Shown here piece after piece: positions 44,421 to 56,949 of a DNA stretch of 64,000 nt. Within the stretch, counting starts at the first letter, position 1. The number at the start of each line of letters is the position of its first letter. The DNA is from Mantis religiosa (Eukaryota > Arthropoda > Insecta > Mantodea > Mantidae), in assembly GCA_030765055.1 (NCBI GenBank), contig CM060953.1:14724653-14788652 (forward strand). The letters are read 5' to 3'. Below the pieces are notes generated by a model. It did not search any database, was not told the DNA's origin, and saw only the letters and a list, made by a program, of their open reading frames with translations. A program made the translations under genes and the position numbers.

Positions 44421-44904
44421 TAAACCGCAAACAAAATGCAGCTGGAGGCGTGATTTACCAAAACTGAAGCTCTCCAGCTTTCGCCCTCTACTGTCACTTT
44501 AGGCTGCTTTTCCTCTCCTCCATAGCACAAGCTGCATAGCACTGGTCAACGTATGGAGGGAAGGGAGTCATATAATACATGGATATTGAGGAGGGGAGAC
44601 GACTGTGCTTGTGCATGTGCACACCGACTGCACTTTGTTCGCGGTCTATCTGTAGTCCCTCCGAAAATCATAATGTTAATGATGTAGTGTGAAAATCCAA
44701 GAACCAATAGTTTCTCGATTAAGCTCAGTATGTTAAAACCTTAGGTATCAAGTATTCCAACATAACAGCAACTCTGAACATTGCACATTTTCATTGCACT
44801 TTATTAAACATGGAATTGTTTTCTGAGACCACTCTTAAACAGGAATTATATTTTTCAAGTGCATACGAAAAAGCAACAAGAATAGCTAGAACTCTATAGA
44901 GCAT

Positions 44905-45780
44905 CTTGTACTGTCTGCCCACCACAAGAAGGCAAGCGGAGCATGAACAGGGTGTTTGAACTGTTTATCTGCTCTGATACTGGATCTGTTTACTACGAAA
45001 TGAGTGTATGAGAGTACATATGAGTTACCCATGCTGTCAGATCTAATGCTCGTTTCAGTAACTGCAGTATTAGGTATTATGTACTCTCTCCCTATCACAA
45101 GAAGCAAATAAGGTCTGAACAGGGAGAGAAGCTCAAACTGTTTTTCTGCTCTGGTAGTGGATCTGCTTACTACGAAATGAGTGTATCAGAATACATATGA
45201 GTGATCCACGCTGTCAGATCTAATGCTCGTTTCAGTAACTGCAGTGATAGGTATTATGTACTGTCTATCCACGACAAGAAGACAAGCGGGACCTGAAGAG
45301 AGAAGCTTGAACTGTTTATCTGCTCTGTTAGTGGATCTGTTTACTACGAAATGAGTGTATGAGAGTATATGAGTCACCCATGCTGTCAGATCTAATGCTC
45401 GTTTCAGTAACTGCAGTGATAGGTATTATCTACTGTCTACCCACCACAAGAAGACAAGCAGGGCATGAAGAGGAAGAGGGGCTTGAACTGTTTATCTGCT
45501 CTGGTAGTGGATCTGTTTACTACGAAATGGGTGTATGAGAGTACATATGAGTCACCCATGGTGCCAGATCTAATGCTCGTTTCAGTAACTGCAGTGATAG
45601 GTATGTACTGTCTACCCACCACAAGAAGACAAGTGGGGCATGAAGAGAGAGAAGAGCTTAAACTGTTTATCTACTCTGTTAGTGGATCTGTTTACTACGA
45701 AATGAGTGTATGAGAGTACATATGAGTCACCCATGCTGTCAGATATAATGCTCGTTTCAGTAAATGCAACGATGCATATT
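44905..45780 (-). repeat. 175 bp tandem array, about five units
   Basis: Units repeat at 172-178 bp ('ataggtattat' at 45247 and 45419, 'ataggtat' at 45597), with the same consensus as 30590-31215. The right flank ('gttcctctgccttgt...ttcttgtggtgggcagacag', 45895-45935) also resembles the flank at 31555-31610, so the array belongs to the same mobile element family. Confidence 0.88.
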
Positions 45781-45939
45781 ATGCATGTGTGAGTTGTGTG
45801 ACAAAGCTGTTTATTTTACATGAACCTAGCATCCTTAACATATCAGGATGGAGAGTGTAAACATAATGCACACAGCAAAAGTGATTACATTACACGTTCC
45901 TCTGCCTTGTATTCTTGTGGTGGGCAGACAGTAGGAATG

Positions 45940-46670
45940 GGTTTGTTAATCAGGAATTTTAACTTATTTCTAAGTATATTTTAAACAAAAAATAAAGATA
46001 AATTTATAAGGATTTACCAACACCCAACTTCAATACCAGCAAAAGTTTGACATAATTTCGTATTTACTTTTCCCTATTAGTTTACAGTTTGCTAAGAGTA
46101 GGCAGTTTGGTAAATCATGAAGTTCATTCTAAATGGCTCCCAGTGTTTGAGGAAACAATATCACGAGATAGATCACATGGTTTCATAATTTATCAGAGGT
46201 TAGGTTACGTTTAATACCTGGTTATATCATAACTGGACATTTGCAACCTCTAATATTATTATTGCCCATCACAATACTACAGCTGGGTTGACAGTATCTT
46301 CACGCGTGTGCAATATTAATAAAATGAACATTTTGTTAACATATTGTAATAATTTTCTTTTTAAGAAAGTGACTTAAAATGGACAAGGATATTTCTTAAA
46401 TGTTCATACTCCTATTAAAACCACTATTACACATAGTCCAGATGAAGTCAACAAAATGACTGAATCTTTTAAGTTTAGCATATTTATTTGAAATTGTAAA
46501 TATAGTTTTGCAACTGAAAATGCGTAATTTAGTAATAGCACATATTTATATATGTGTAAGTAACTGTTTAGTATTTCTGTGATTGACACTTATCAACAAG
46601 TAACCATCTTTTTATTGCTTTTGTTTGAATACTGTTTGTTTTCTGCACTTCTTATATATACACTATACAA
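45940..46670. other. Unassigned AT-rich DNA
   Basis: No gene or repeat family was recognised. Confidence 0.4.
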
Positions 46671-46674
46671 TAAA

Positions 46675-46770
46675 CACCCATGTCCAAAGTGGGACTCAAA
46701 CCCATGACACTATGCGGCAGAGTGCTACACAAGCACTCTAGCAACCACGGCTACAAGGACCAAACAAGCA
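46675..46770 (-). mobile_element. tRNA-like SINE head (SINE-4, single copy here)
   Basis: In complement the sequence has TAGCCGTGGTTGCTAGAGT (A box-like) and GGGTTTGAGTCCC (B box-like). No full cloverleaf was resolved and no other copy is in the window. Confidence 0.4.
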
Positions 46771-46914
46771 TTGGCTGAGGATTGTGACTTGAAGCTTTCC
46801 TGGCGGCAATATGAAAATATCTTCTCTCAGACTGAATTCTGGAAAGATTTCTGAACTTTCAAAGGTGAACATTGCTCTCATCTTCAGCGAATGAATGATG
46901 CAGCTCAAGAGAAG

Positions 46915-47030
46915 ATATTTTCATTAGCTGAGGACGTTAGGAAGGTCCTAACAAAACACATTCTAGGTAAACACTAGCAATATATGGAATATGGAGTACT
47001 AATTCGACTCAAAATTATATTAAATTTTGA
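46915..47030 (+). mobile_element. Penelope family F 3' tip with hammerhead-like motif
   Basis: TTAG then CTGAGGA (46928-46934), stem II GTTAGGA-AGG-TCCTAAC, then AAAA (G lost from GAAA), ACATT and CTAGG. Stem I is TTAG/CTAG with a wobble possible. It matches the reverse complement of 22960-23060, where GAAA is kept but the core is mutated; the two copies together define an intact family F motif. Confidence 0.6.
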
Positions 47031-47095
47031 CTATGTCATAGCTGTATCAGCTCTAATGATAATACAGATATGTATTTGTCCTCTCTTATTTTCAA

Positions 47096-47330
47096 TTTTT
47101 GGAGTTCTGGCTGAGTGGTTTGACCACTTGTCTCTCACCTAGGCAGCCTCGGTTTGATTCTAGAGGACTCTACATAGGGTTTGTGTTAGACCAGTGGCAT
47201 CTAGGAGGACTTTCTCTATTTCCAGTTTCCCCCACTATTCATCCCACCAACTCCTTCATAATTACCTTTTCTATCATTCACTGCACCAACATTTCATATT
47301 TTACACTTTGGATATTCTCTTGAATCCAGA
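47096..47330 (+). mobile_element. SINE-2, diverged copy
   Basis: A tRNA-like head ('ctggctgagtggtttgacca', 'ctcggtttgattctagagg') and body words ('accagtggcatctaggagg', 'tccagtttcccccac') follow the SINE-2 order. Confidence 0.65.
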
Positions 47331-47789
47331 GTTCCTTTCCTGCTTGACAGTCATCTGATGTAAGACACTCATTTGTAAGTCCTGATGAGTATACCATTCA
47401 TAGAGGAGGGTAAATATGAAATGGAAAAAGTTATAATTTTTTTTTACTACATTAACCAGAAGGTAAATTATGGATATTTTATCCAAAATGGATATTTACA
47501 CAGACCAACAGGAAACTTACCTTGCTATCAAAAGAATGTGTAAAGGTGTTCAATGTCTTACAAGACCTATTAGAATATTGTGAGCTACCCAGAAACTGGT
47601 ACATTCACATGACTTTCTCTAGCCTATATTGTTTACTTTTATATAGCTTCTACAAATTACTCTTCATATTGACCATTAACTTTTGCAGAAATAATTTTAT
47701 TATACATTTATCAGCAATTACAAGGAGATACAGGAATCTTAAAAACTTTGTAGTTGGTTTATTGATACTTGTCACTTACTTTTTTATAT

Positions 47790-48910
47790 TATTGAGAGAC
47801 TAGTTTCAAAGGCATTCACCTCCATTTCCAATCTCTTTCCAACTGGCATCTGTCATCTGCTCTCTCTCTCTGATGGTGGAACTATGAACTTTTTTGTCAA
47901 ATCATCTACTTATGAAAGTTCCTTACGCGATCCTTATTTTCCCATATGAATATATTCTCCCATGTTGTCAATTTATTTTGGTTTATTACTCCTTTTAATA
48001 ATTTTGGATTTGGATCAATGTCATGATTTTCATTCCAAAAATGAAATGCTACTGCTGACTTATCTTCTTGTTTCAACCTGATGTTTGTAAAGTGCTTTGA
48101 CTCTGGTTTTTAGATTTCTTTTAGTTTGACCTATGTAGCATTTTTCACAATTCTTACAACTTATATGGTATATTCCGGATCTGTTAACTGATGGGATTTC
48201 ATCTTTTGTTTTTGAAATTAGCAATTTTAAAATTGAGTGTCTATTAGTAGGTGCCAAGGTGATAGTTTGTTCCTTGAAGATCTTTTTAAATTTATTAAAT
48301 GATTTTGGGTGAATGAACTGAATATGCTGTTGCTTTCTTTTTCTTTTGTAAATGTGGTTGCTTCCTTAATGGTTTTCTTTAGTTTAGCTTTTCTAATTTT
48401 CTTCAACACCAAACTTTTCTTCTGCTATGTGTAGTATTGCTTTTTGTTCTTTGAAATATTCTTCTTTTTCCATGTGTATGTTGACTAGTCTGAGTGTAAG
48501 GCTGTTTATTATTGCATGTTTATGTGTAATTGGGTTGTGGCTATTACTTTTTATGTAATTTTCTGAATGTGTTGGTTTCCTGTAAATACAAATTTTATTT
48601 TTGTGTCATTCCTGATGATATTTAGATCCAAGAAAGAGAGTTGTCCATTGATTTCCTTTTCTATTGTGAATTTTATAGTCCTTTCTTGCAGATTGAGTAA
48701 TTTTAATGCATCATCTAAATGTTTATTCGGTACAATTGCAAAGATGTCGTCAACATATCTATACCAAACTTTGAAGATCAACGGGAAGGACTTTTTAATT
48801 TGTGTTTCAAATGCACTCATAAATAAGTTAGCCAAAAAAAGGTGAAAGTGGATTGCCCATAGATAACCCTGATTTCTGCTTGTAGGGTTTTCCATTAAAG
48901 CTGAAGAAGA
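47790..48910 (-). mobile_element. Penelope-like element family D, 5'-truncated
   Basis: Minus frames encode the RT palm (FLANLFMSAFETQIKK, KVWYRYVDDIFAIVPNKHLD; 48551-48895), part of the linker (48227-48412) and GIY-YIG (SGIYHISCKNCEKCYIGQTK, 48060-48257). Frameshifts separate them. The 3' end has the family D tip ending in GAAACTAGTC but a badly eroded hammerhead core. Confidence 0.78.
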
Positions 48911-48942
48911 GATACAGGAAACTTAAGTGATAGTCAAATGCT

Positions 48943-49305
48943 TCAAAAAAGGTTGTGTGTTAGCCTTCTTCTTCCACAACGCTGTGAGAAACAATTGAAT
49001 GTGATACCCATTATAACAGTATGGTATTTTGCATTATTTACAATTCTTTGTTGTAAAAAATGCAATATATGAATGTAACCAATTAAATTATCTACCTTCT
49101 TAGCAAGAGATAGCATATCGAGGTGGGGGTTGATGCGCATGATTGTCACGTGTAAGGCAACTGCAGTGATAGGAAACTTGTCAAAACCAGTAGAGAAATA
49201 GGCGTTGTGTGAGATAATGATGTATTCGATACGTCCCTGGATTCTTTTGTGAAAACAAAGAATCTGTTTCATGAGAAATTTCCAGGACTTCCTGTGCCAG
49301 CACAA
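48943..49305 (-). CDS. Unrecognised ORF, 120 codons
   Basis: The frame has Met, no obvious low complexity and segments such as DMLSLAKKVDNLIGYIHILH and KYHTVIMGITFNCFSQRC. I do not recognise it. It lies between Penelope D and a mariner relic, so it may belong to a transposon or be a chance frame. Confidence 0.2.
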   Translation of the reverse strand: MCWHRKSWKFLMKQILCFHKRIQGRIEYIIISHNAYFSTGFDKFPITAVALHVTIMRINPHLDMLSLAKKVDNLIGYIHILHFLQQRIVNNAKYHTVIMGITFNCFSQRCGRRRLTHNLF

Positions 49306-49329
49306 AGCACATATAGGGATTAATTGAAA

Positions 49330-49600
49330 AGGGCAACGTAGAACATCAGTTCAAAATGCTTGGAGAAAGGACCACCTCCTGTCTGCACAGTTTTACTTCC
49401 GGGGACTGTTAAAGGGAACAGTATACAAACCAATCCATACACAACTGCAGAACTTGAGACCAGCATCCAGGATGTCATCAATGCAAGAATTGCCAGCGGC
49501 ATATTTGAATTTCTTCAGGTGTGCTCACATCTGTGTTGAAGAGGGCAAAGAACATTTCAAAAAACTACTATGAGCCTAAGTAATCATGTTCAATACATTA
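49330..49600 (+). mobile_element. mariner-type transposase C-terminal relic
   Basis: Broken frames read a YTTAELETSIQDVINARIAS then FEFLQ.CSHLC segment, the helical tail of the insect DDE family also represented at 2300-2900. The catalytic motifs are absent. Confidence 0.5.
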
Positions 49601-50269
49601 CAGTGCATTTTATGTGTTGACTTTATGGGCCGGTTTTATGTCCTCCATCATGTGTATTTCTTTCAAATAAAAAGGGCTTTTCCTAAACATTCAAAATAAA
49701 AATTTGGTTATATATAAAACATTAAACAAAATTTCTAAGCAAAGGGTATTTTTGGGGTTGGTAGGATTTCTTTGAAAATTTGCTCAACAAATAAATTGTT
49801 TGGTATTTAACTGTAATTTTGTTTTTGGATTATGATGTTCTTGCTAGCAAGCGAATTCATTGCACTCACTGCTTCTACTGAGGACCAGGTTGGAAGAGAA
49901 ACTTTCATGGAAAAAGTTGCAGCCTGGTGTGTGTGACTTGCCAGAATACAAGATTGAAGAAGAAACAAAAGAAAAAAATAAGTGCAAAAAAGGATTTTAC
50001 ATAACTTTTAAAAATATGGATGGCTGTTCTGTGTTGATGAAGAAGACAGTGACAGAGGTTATAAACAGATTACAGAGGAAGACATTATTGCATCATGCAG
50101 TGTTACTGAAAATGAAAATGAAGAGTATTCAGATTCAGACAGTGTTGATAAACCAGCTGTTCATTTTCCATGCACAAGCAGTAACAAACTTAGGGAAATT
50201 GATGTTTTATTTCAAGAGTCAAGCCGAAACATTACCAAATTAACTATTAATGTTAAAATGAATGTTAGA

Positions 50270-51480
50270 TCATGCTACTCGTAAGCGATACACTAAACTG
50301 AGACAGCAGAAGCTCACTGCTGTTATGACCCATGTACTAGCAGTAACAAACATAGAGAAATTGATGTTTTATTTCAAGAGTAAAGCCGAAACATTGACAA
50401 ATGAACTTCTAATGTTAAAGTGGATGTGAGATCACACTACTCGTAAGCGATACACTGAGACAACAGAAGCTCACTGCTGTTATGACCCACGTACGAGCAG
50501 TAACAAACATAGAGAAATTGATGTTTTATTTTGAGAGTCAAGCCAAAACATTACCAAATGAACTTCTAATCTTAAAGCGGATGTGAGATCGCGCTACTCG
50601 TAAGCGATACACTAAACTGAGACAGCAGAAGCTCACTGCTGTTATGACCCACATACAAGCAGTAACAAACATAGAGAAATTTATGCTTTATTTCGAGAGT
50701 CAAGCCAAAACATTACCAAATGAACTACTAATGTTAAAACGGATGTAAGATCACGCTACTCGTAAGCGATACACTGAGACAACAGAAGCTCACTGCTGTT
50801 GTGACCCACGTATGAGCAGTAACAAACATAGAGAATTATGTAGAAAATGAAGCTAGCTACAGTGAAGCAATGAATATTATACAAATATAACAATTTGTGA
50901 TAAAAGCTTCACTTAACTTAAGAAAATGGTGTTAATTCTTCTTTCTAATTGAAAATTAGAACATCAATTAGAAAGAAAGAATATCAGCCCCTAGTGGTCT
51001 ATCAGGGAAATATATGAGTCAAATGGAGAATTTAATGTCAGGACGGCACGTTGACCATGGTAGCTCAATGGGTTAGAGTGACTGGACGGAAACCAGGAGA
51101 TCTGTGGTTCAAATCCCGTCCATGGCATTGAGTGAGTGAGTGTGTGGGGTTTTAGGGCCCGTCGACAACAAGGTCATTTGGGTTGAATTTTTCATGTTGA
51201 CTCTATCCATTGACAAATGAACTTCTAATTTTAAAGCGGATATGAGATCACGCTACTCATAAGTGATACACTAAACTGAGACAACAGAAGCTCACTGCTG
51301 TTATGACCCACGTACAAGTAACAAACCTAGAGAAATTTATGCTTTATTTCGAGAGTCAAGCCAAAACATTGACACATGAACTTTTAACTTGAAAGTGGAT
51401 GTGACATCACGCTACTCGTATGTGATACACTAAACTGAGATAACAGAAGCTCACTCACTGCCTTTTTTACTACTGACTAG
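50270..51480 (+). repeat. ~160 bp tandem array in the Tigger-like element
   Basis: 'actcgtaagcgatacactg' starts near 50276, 50438, 50595 and 50757, then after a SINE-3 insertion near 51254 and 51414. Spacing is 157-162 bp. The unit corresponds to the transposase tail (STSSNK...EIDVLFQE). Confidence 0.85.
50980..51212 (+). mobile_element. SINE-3, split by a 53 bp LINE tail
   Basis: The SINE-3 body and tRNA-like part ('ccatggtagctcaatgggtt', 'ggttcaaatcccgtccatgg') run to 51130. Then 'gtgagtgagtgtgtggggtt' to 'ggtcatttggg' (about 51131-51183) is the reverse complement of the LINE 3' end at 63475-63530. SINE-3 then resumes (ttgaatttttcatgttgac). The short repeat TTGA marks the joint. Confidence 0.8.
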
Positions 51481-51689
51481 TTTGTAGTACATCAGAGTAT
51501 GCATTTTAAGGTGAAAGTGTGCTGATGATAATTTCTAAACTCCATTAAAAATATTTTGGTAATGTAATGCATGCTTCTTTTATAGTTTATCTGTCATTCT
51601 TGGAATGAACCAGATTTTCATTAACTCTGATCAGCCTTGGTACCAGTTGAGAAATGAGATTCTACTGTAATTATAGTGAAATATCAATA

Positions 51690-52595
51690 TGAAATTTTTA
51701 GGTGGAATGTAAAATGTAGTTCCTCTACCTACTACATAATATGATTGAGAAATTAAAGATACTTCTGTCTGTCAAAGAGCATATTACTCCCTACTGGAGT
51801 TCTTTGAAAATTATGTGACTAAGTGTAACGTTCAAAATCTTACATCCACTTCGAAAAAACAAAACAAAAATCTCATATGGTATTAAAATATATGACACAT
51901 TACTGATATCAGCAAAAACATACATGTAAAAAGTGATTGGTAAAACGATAAGGATCATAAGGAAAACTTATTATGTTATTGAATACATGGACAATGCACA
52001 TTTCTGAAAATTTTATATCAACCCTTGGTATTTTAAAATTGACATACACAAACTTGCTGTATTTTGTACATATCACTTATTACTCATTCTACTTAAGTAT
52101 ATATGTGTGCTTATGTTGGGTTATATACATGAAATATGTTGCATGATCTACATTGTATAACCCAGGAATGAATGTTTTGTAACTATGGTGGTGGGTGAAA
52201 ATTGAGTGAAGATGCATTTTCACATGCTGTAGATGTTGGCAACGCACAAGCTATGACGTCACGGCCGCCATATTCGTACGCCGTGTAAATGCATCTTTAC
52301 CGAAAATTGTATGAACAAACATATTTATTTATTTCAGTTTAAAAGGTTCACTGAATCAAAATTCATACAGATACGGCACATTTCTCTCTGCAATTTCCAA
52401 TATTTTTTTTTTACAAAGATTAACGTAACACTTGAGTTGTGCTGTATACCAGTTAACTGGCTTTTTACGTTCTAGTTAATCATTAGTCTATACTAGTATA
52501 CCATGTTCACTTATGAAACATACAGCAGGCCATGTGTGACCCATGTGAAGCTGTATGATTGTGGTTCAGAATCCGAATAAACATAAATAAATAAA
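51690..52595. other. Unassigned DNA with a CRE/YY1-like site
   Basis: No gene was recognised. TGACGTCA (52254-52261) is followed three bases later by GCCGCCAT (52264-52271), resembling CRE and YY1 sites; no adjacent coding sequence was found. Confidence 0.35.
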
Positions 52596-52599
52596 CAAA

Positions 52600-53000
52600 C
52601 ATACACACATACACACACACACGCACACACACTATAGCATATCATTTGTTTTCACTTAGATGTTCAACCCAACGCTTTATTATACTAAAACGTGGATATA
52701 TTTTACAGTCATTCTTTACACCTTCGTATGGAGCTACATAACCTATATCTAGTCTATGCAAGAATTTAGCGCAATTTAACGCGATGCAAATTACTCTGGT
52801 TGAACGGGCTGCCCCGTAATTTTGCAGACGCAAAGTTAGTTGTATTACTTCACACTCAAGAATTTAATAATAAACCGAGTTCACAAAACACACTACTGTA
52901 AACCTAATCAGTTTCCTATCACATCAACTGCCATTCACTAAATGAAGAAAGGGGGAAAAAAAAAAAAAAAAAAGAAAGAAAGAAAGAAAAAAAACCCATG
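52600..53000. repeat. (AC)n and A/G-rich low-complexity tracts
   Basis: (AC)n lies at about 52600-52632, and a poly-A/GAAA tract at 52955-52993. Confidence 0.9.
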
Positions 53001-54955
53001 AGCTACATACAGCAAAGTAATGTTATACTCTGCTTAAATGTGCAGTTACAAATCTACACATTTCGTTCCTTCACTAGAGAAACGAACAAATTTGAACATG
53101 CAGTAACTTTAGTGAATTCGTATGTTATAAGGCTTTAGTTCGCGGAACTAAATTTTTATAAACGAAATGAACCAATTTCTCTGCCATGCAATTAGAATTT
53201 AAAAACTTCATTAACTCCTGAAGTCGGCAGGTTTGTACTGATACATGTAATTTACCACTTCTGAGATAGCTTTTTCATTTCTCTTTGTTAAAATGACTCA
53301 TATTATTTCATAATTAAATATAGGACATTTTTTATTGCCATGTTTTTTATTGGTTGTAGTTGAACTATTTTGGGAAATGTATCCTTTTAAGTTATGAATT
53401 TCTCTTTTACTGAACTCATAATGTATATAGTCCACCTATTCACCACTCTACCGGCCTTTTCGCCAATCACAGTTTCTGCGTGTGCGGTATACAGAACCAC
53501 AATATCCGATAAACATTGAACCCAACGCTACCTACAAAATAGTACTCTATGAACTTTTAAGTATTATCTTTATTCTGGGAAATCTCCTAAAGATGTCTCC
53601 AAAATCACAGACGAGGTTGAACGCGGTGCATGCTGGGACGATGGACTGCGGCGTTGCGCTTACGGAAAGCAGAAGTGTCCTTGACGTTATTAATTTCGCT
53701 TTCAATACATAACATTGAAAGACGAAGAAGGGTCATTTTTGAATGTATGAACGAGTTCTTAGATGTATCATATGTACGAGGTGCATGCAGAAAAGACTAA
53801 CTAGAGATGGTGTTCCTCAGGATGGATTCTGGTTGTAGGTTTGCCAAAGGGTGTATCAATTTCAAGAATGGACAGGTATTGTATATTATGTCGTATTTTG
53901 ACGGCTTAGATTGGCCAGTGTAGAAATGAAACAATAAATTAATATCCATAAGATATACAAAAGCATCTATTGATTTTATAATCTTTGCCCAATCTTCCAG
54001 AGCAACATATTTCAGAATACCAAAATATATAATATGGAAGAGAATTAACCCAAACAGAATAGTGTTTGTTTTATGTACATTCATGATAAAGTAATTATGT
54101 TGAGAAGCCTAAACTTGTATTAACTCTATATTGCATATAATGTGGAAGTAATAGTTAAATGCTCATGTAGTTAAAACTGCATGGTAACAAGATGTTTTGT
54201 GATTTAAGGATCATCACAAACTGTTTCTGCTAGTAATTTTTTGTATAACTTGCTTGCTAATGAAGGAAGGTTATTTAGTTTGAGCTGCTTATTGCTGATT
54301 AAAATCATTTACTAGAAATTAAGACCTGCACATCTATACATCATAGTTCATTGTTAATATACATATGCAATATTTTGTGCTTCATTGTACTGCAGTCCTT
54401 ACTCATAGGAATACATATGCTATTTTACTTACTCATAGGAATACATATGCTACTTTAACCATAAAGTGAAAAATTCAAATGAAAGTTGTTTTGTTCCACA
54501 CATGTTGAAATTTGTTTCAAACTGAAAATGGAAAATTAAATGTAACACTTTATTTAAACTTTTCACCCTGTGTGTGTTTACTTATACATACAAGAAAGAA
54601 TGTAATATTTAAATACTTCACTTCAGTGTAAACATATCAACTGTATTTGTTTCTCAGGTTCCTTCCGTGAGCACAGCTGAGGGACATAACATACAATTAT
54701 AGCAAATGCATCATGACTACCTACACCCACTATCACTAGTACACTGCTACTGGTTTTTTTTTATCTTATATTTTGTATTAACATATGGAAATTTGTGGAC
54801 CACCATCATTTCAAGCATTAACCTCAGAACGTGCATTACAATGAGTTAGTAACATTGTAAATCATCAAATCACAATTGCATGCAATCTGCTCTGTGTATT
54901 ACAAATTTAACTGAATGGGATATTAAAGAATTCCTCATTGTATGGTGAGTGAGTA
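53000..54955. other. Unassigned AT-rich DNA
   Basis: No gene was recognised. A 27 bp direct duplication ('actcataggaatacatatgc') lies at about 54391-54450. Confidence 0.4.
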
Positions 54956-54959
54956 ATAA

Positions 54960-55640
54960 TAATAATATTTATTTGTACTTACACATCTTACAATCTCAAT
55001 TACAAGGTATACAATTCAAATCTAGGTACATATTTGTCAGCTGCTTATATTACGGGCTGATAGTGGTGTTGGCTCCCTGGCTGTTAACCTCTGTCGTAGC
55101 CCTTATACGACCTTGACCTAATGTTCTGATTGTGTCTTCCATTTCTCTACCTCTTATTTCCTTGCCCTTCTCAACCATCTCTCTTTGACGTCAGCAAATT
55201 TCCCCACCTCCCTCAATCTTTTCTCTCTTTTCAACATAAGCATTTTTATATGTGTTTGGAGGAATTTAGTAACAGTGATGTCAAAATTAATCTCAGAAAC
55301 TATTTGTAGTTTCTGAGATAAGCATTTTTATTGTTACTACGTAAGCCCCTTTATTATCCCAGTTCTTATCCCATATTAATTTCCTCCAGTTTTCAATTTC
55401 TTTACACTTCACTACATAATGTTCTAAACTTATTTTCTTTCCACATAGAATGGACTCCTTTGGTGAACCTCCTCTCAATATGGCTCCTGTCCTTAACCAA
55501 CCTAAACCCTCCCTCTCATATCTTCCCCATTCTGTCTTTATTTTCAGGTATACATTTAGTGATATCTTCCTTATCAGATTTCCCCACGTCACTTGTCTGT
55601 TAATGTCCTCTATCCTATTCTTAATAATTGTCCAAAAACC
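54960..55640 (-). mobile_element. LINE family G, C-terminal region
   Basis: The minus frame 55293-55592 reads NVYLKIKTEWGRYEREGLGW, LRTGAILRGG, and a degenerate finger (ILCGKKISLEHYVVKC) followed by NWRKLIWDKNW. It parallels 8561-8960. The region left of it is its purine-rich 3' part, with a palindromic MITE (55285-55322). Confidence 0.6.
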
Positions 55641-55689
55641 TTTTACATTTCTTTCACTGGTGAGTGAGTATACTAGAATGACTTCAAAC

Positions 55690-55744
55690 CCTTCTTAAAG
55701 GTTTTATGTGTACCCCAAGGCTCGAAACTTGGACCCTACTTATT

Positions 55745-55794
<50 letters not shown>

Positions 55795-56690
55795 AGTATA
55801 TTCAAAACAGTAGTAGAAGCAGGGGGATTGGCCAATGGATATGCTGATATGACACCACAATCATAGTGAAGGGAAAAATGGAAAGTGAAGTATAAAAGAA
55901 ATCCAATCCTATACTTGACAAAATTAGTAGTGAGTTAGGAAAACTAGGCATGGTAATAAATACAATCCAAACAGAATGGATGCAAATCACCTTAAAGAAA
56001 CCCAATCACATATGCCATTAACATTAGATAATAAAAATATACAAGAAGTAACAAAAACAAACTTCCTTGGACTAGTAATAGATAACAAACTAAATTGGAA
56101 ACAACACATCGAAAAAATAGCAAAGAAAATAAATATGGGACTATATATTTTAAAACAGGCAGCACAACAAATGGATAGAGAAACTCTGATACAAATTTAC
56201 TATGCAGTCATACACTCTCATTCATGCTATGTGGTGGTATTATGGAGAATTGCGCAGAAAAAAGCAATGATAAGAATATTAAGACTCCAGAAATATGCCA
56301 TCAAAATAATTTGTAAACTAAAAAAGATGGATTCGTGTAGAAATGTTTATAAAACGTTAAATGTATCAACATTTACCGCATTATGTATATGAGTGCATTA
56401 AATATGTAACAAAAAATTGTAGCAACCAAAATAAAAACATGTACATACATACACATAACACAAGAACAAAACAAAATTATTCTTTAACAGATTAAGAGGA
56501 ACATTAAGTAACAGAAATATAGAAAATAAATCTAAAGAATTGTACAATCATTTACCGAATCGAATAAACCAGATAACAGAAGAAAAATTTGAACTTGAAG
56601 CAATTAAAAAGTACCTCATAGAAAACCCAGTCTACTCTATTGATGAGTATAAAAGGTTAAATAAAGCTTAAGTAGTATATGTACCCTCTG
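55690..56690 (+). mobile_element. Jockey-like LINE J3 with a (TA)n tract in the RT
   Basis: Frames read VPQGSKLGPYLFLI, where the codons run into a (TA)n expansion (55749-55790), then GYADMT (degenerate catalytic YADD). Next come TKTNFLGLVIDNKLNWKQHI, ILRLQKYAIKIICK and ELYNHLPNRINQITEEKFEL, ending VYSIDEYKRLNKA at about 56668. Frameshifts make it inactive. Confidence 0.72.
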
Positions 56691-56949
56691 CTTATTTTAT
56701 TATTTTTATATTGTTGTGTACACATTGTATTTGTTAAACCTGTGATGTATCCTATGTATTTTGGATCATATGGATGAAATAAAATGAATGAATGTTGATT
56801 AGGACTACCAGTTAGTTTCAGGTAGCTTGGAAGTTTATTAGATTAGATTTTTGTGGTGCATATTCCAAAATTGTACAATTTACAACTTTTGGCTACATTT
56901 ATTTGTCTTTACCTTGTTGCTACCTTGGCTTACCTGACACCCTGGTCTT

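Larger units (their letters stand above)
49850..51680 (+). mobile_element. pogo/Tigger-like transposon 3' part with tandem array
   Basis: The frame 49860-50243 and its neighbours read CDLPEYKIEEETKEK and, in another frame, EEDIIASCSVTENENEEYSD then SDSVDKPAVHF, the acidic C-terminal tail typical of Tigger transposases. A tandem array follows (listed). The right end has the ...GAGATTCTACTGTAA tip, a pogo/Tigger-like terminus. The catalytic DDE region is not in the window. Confidence 0.55.
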
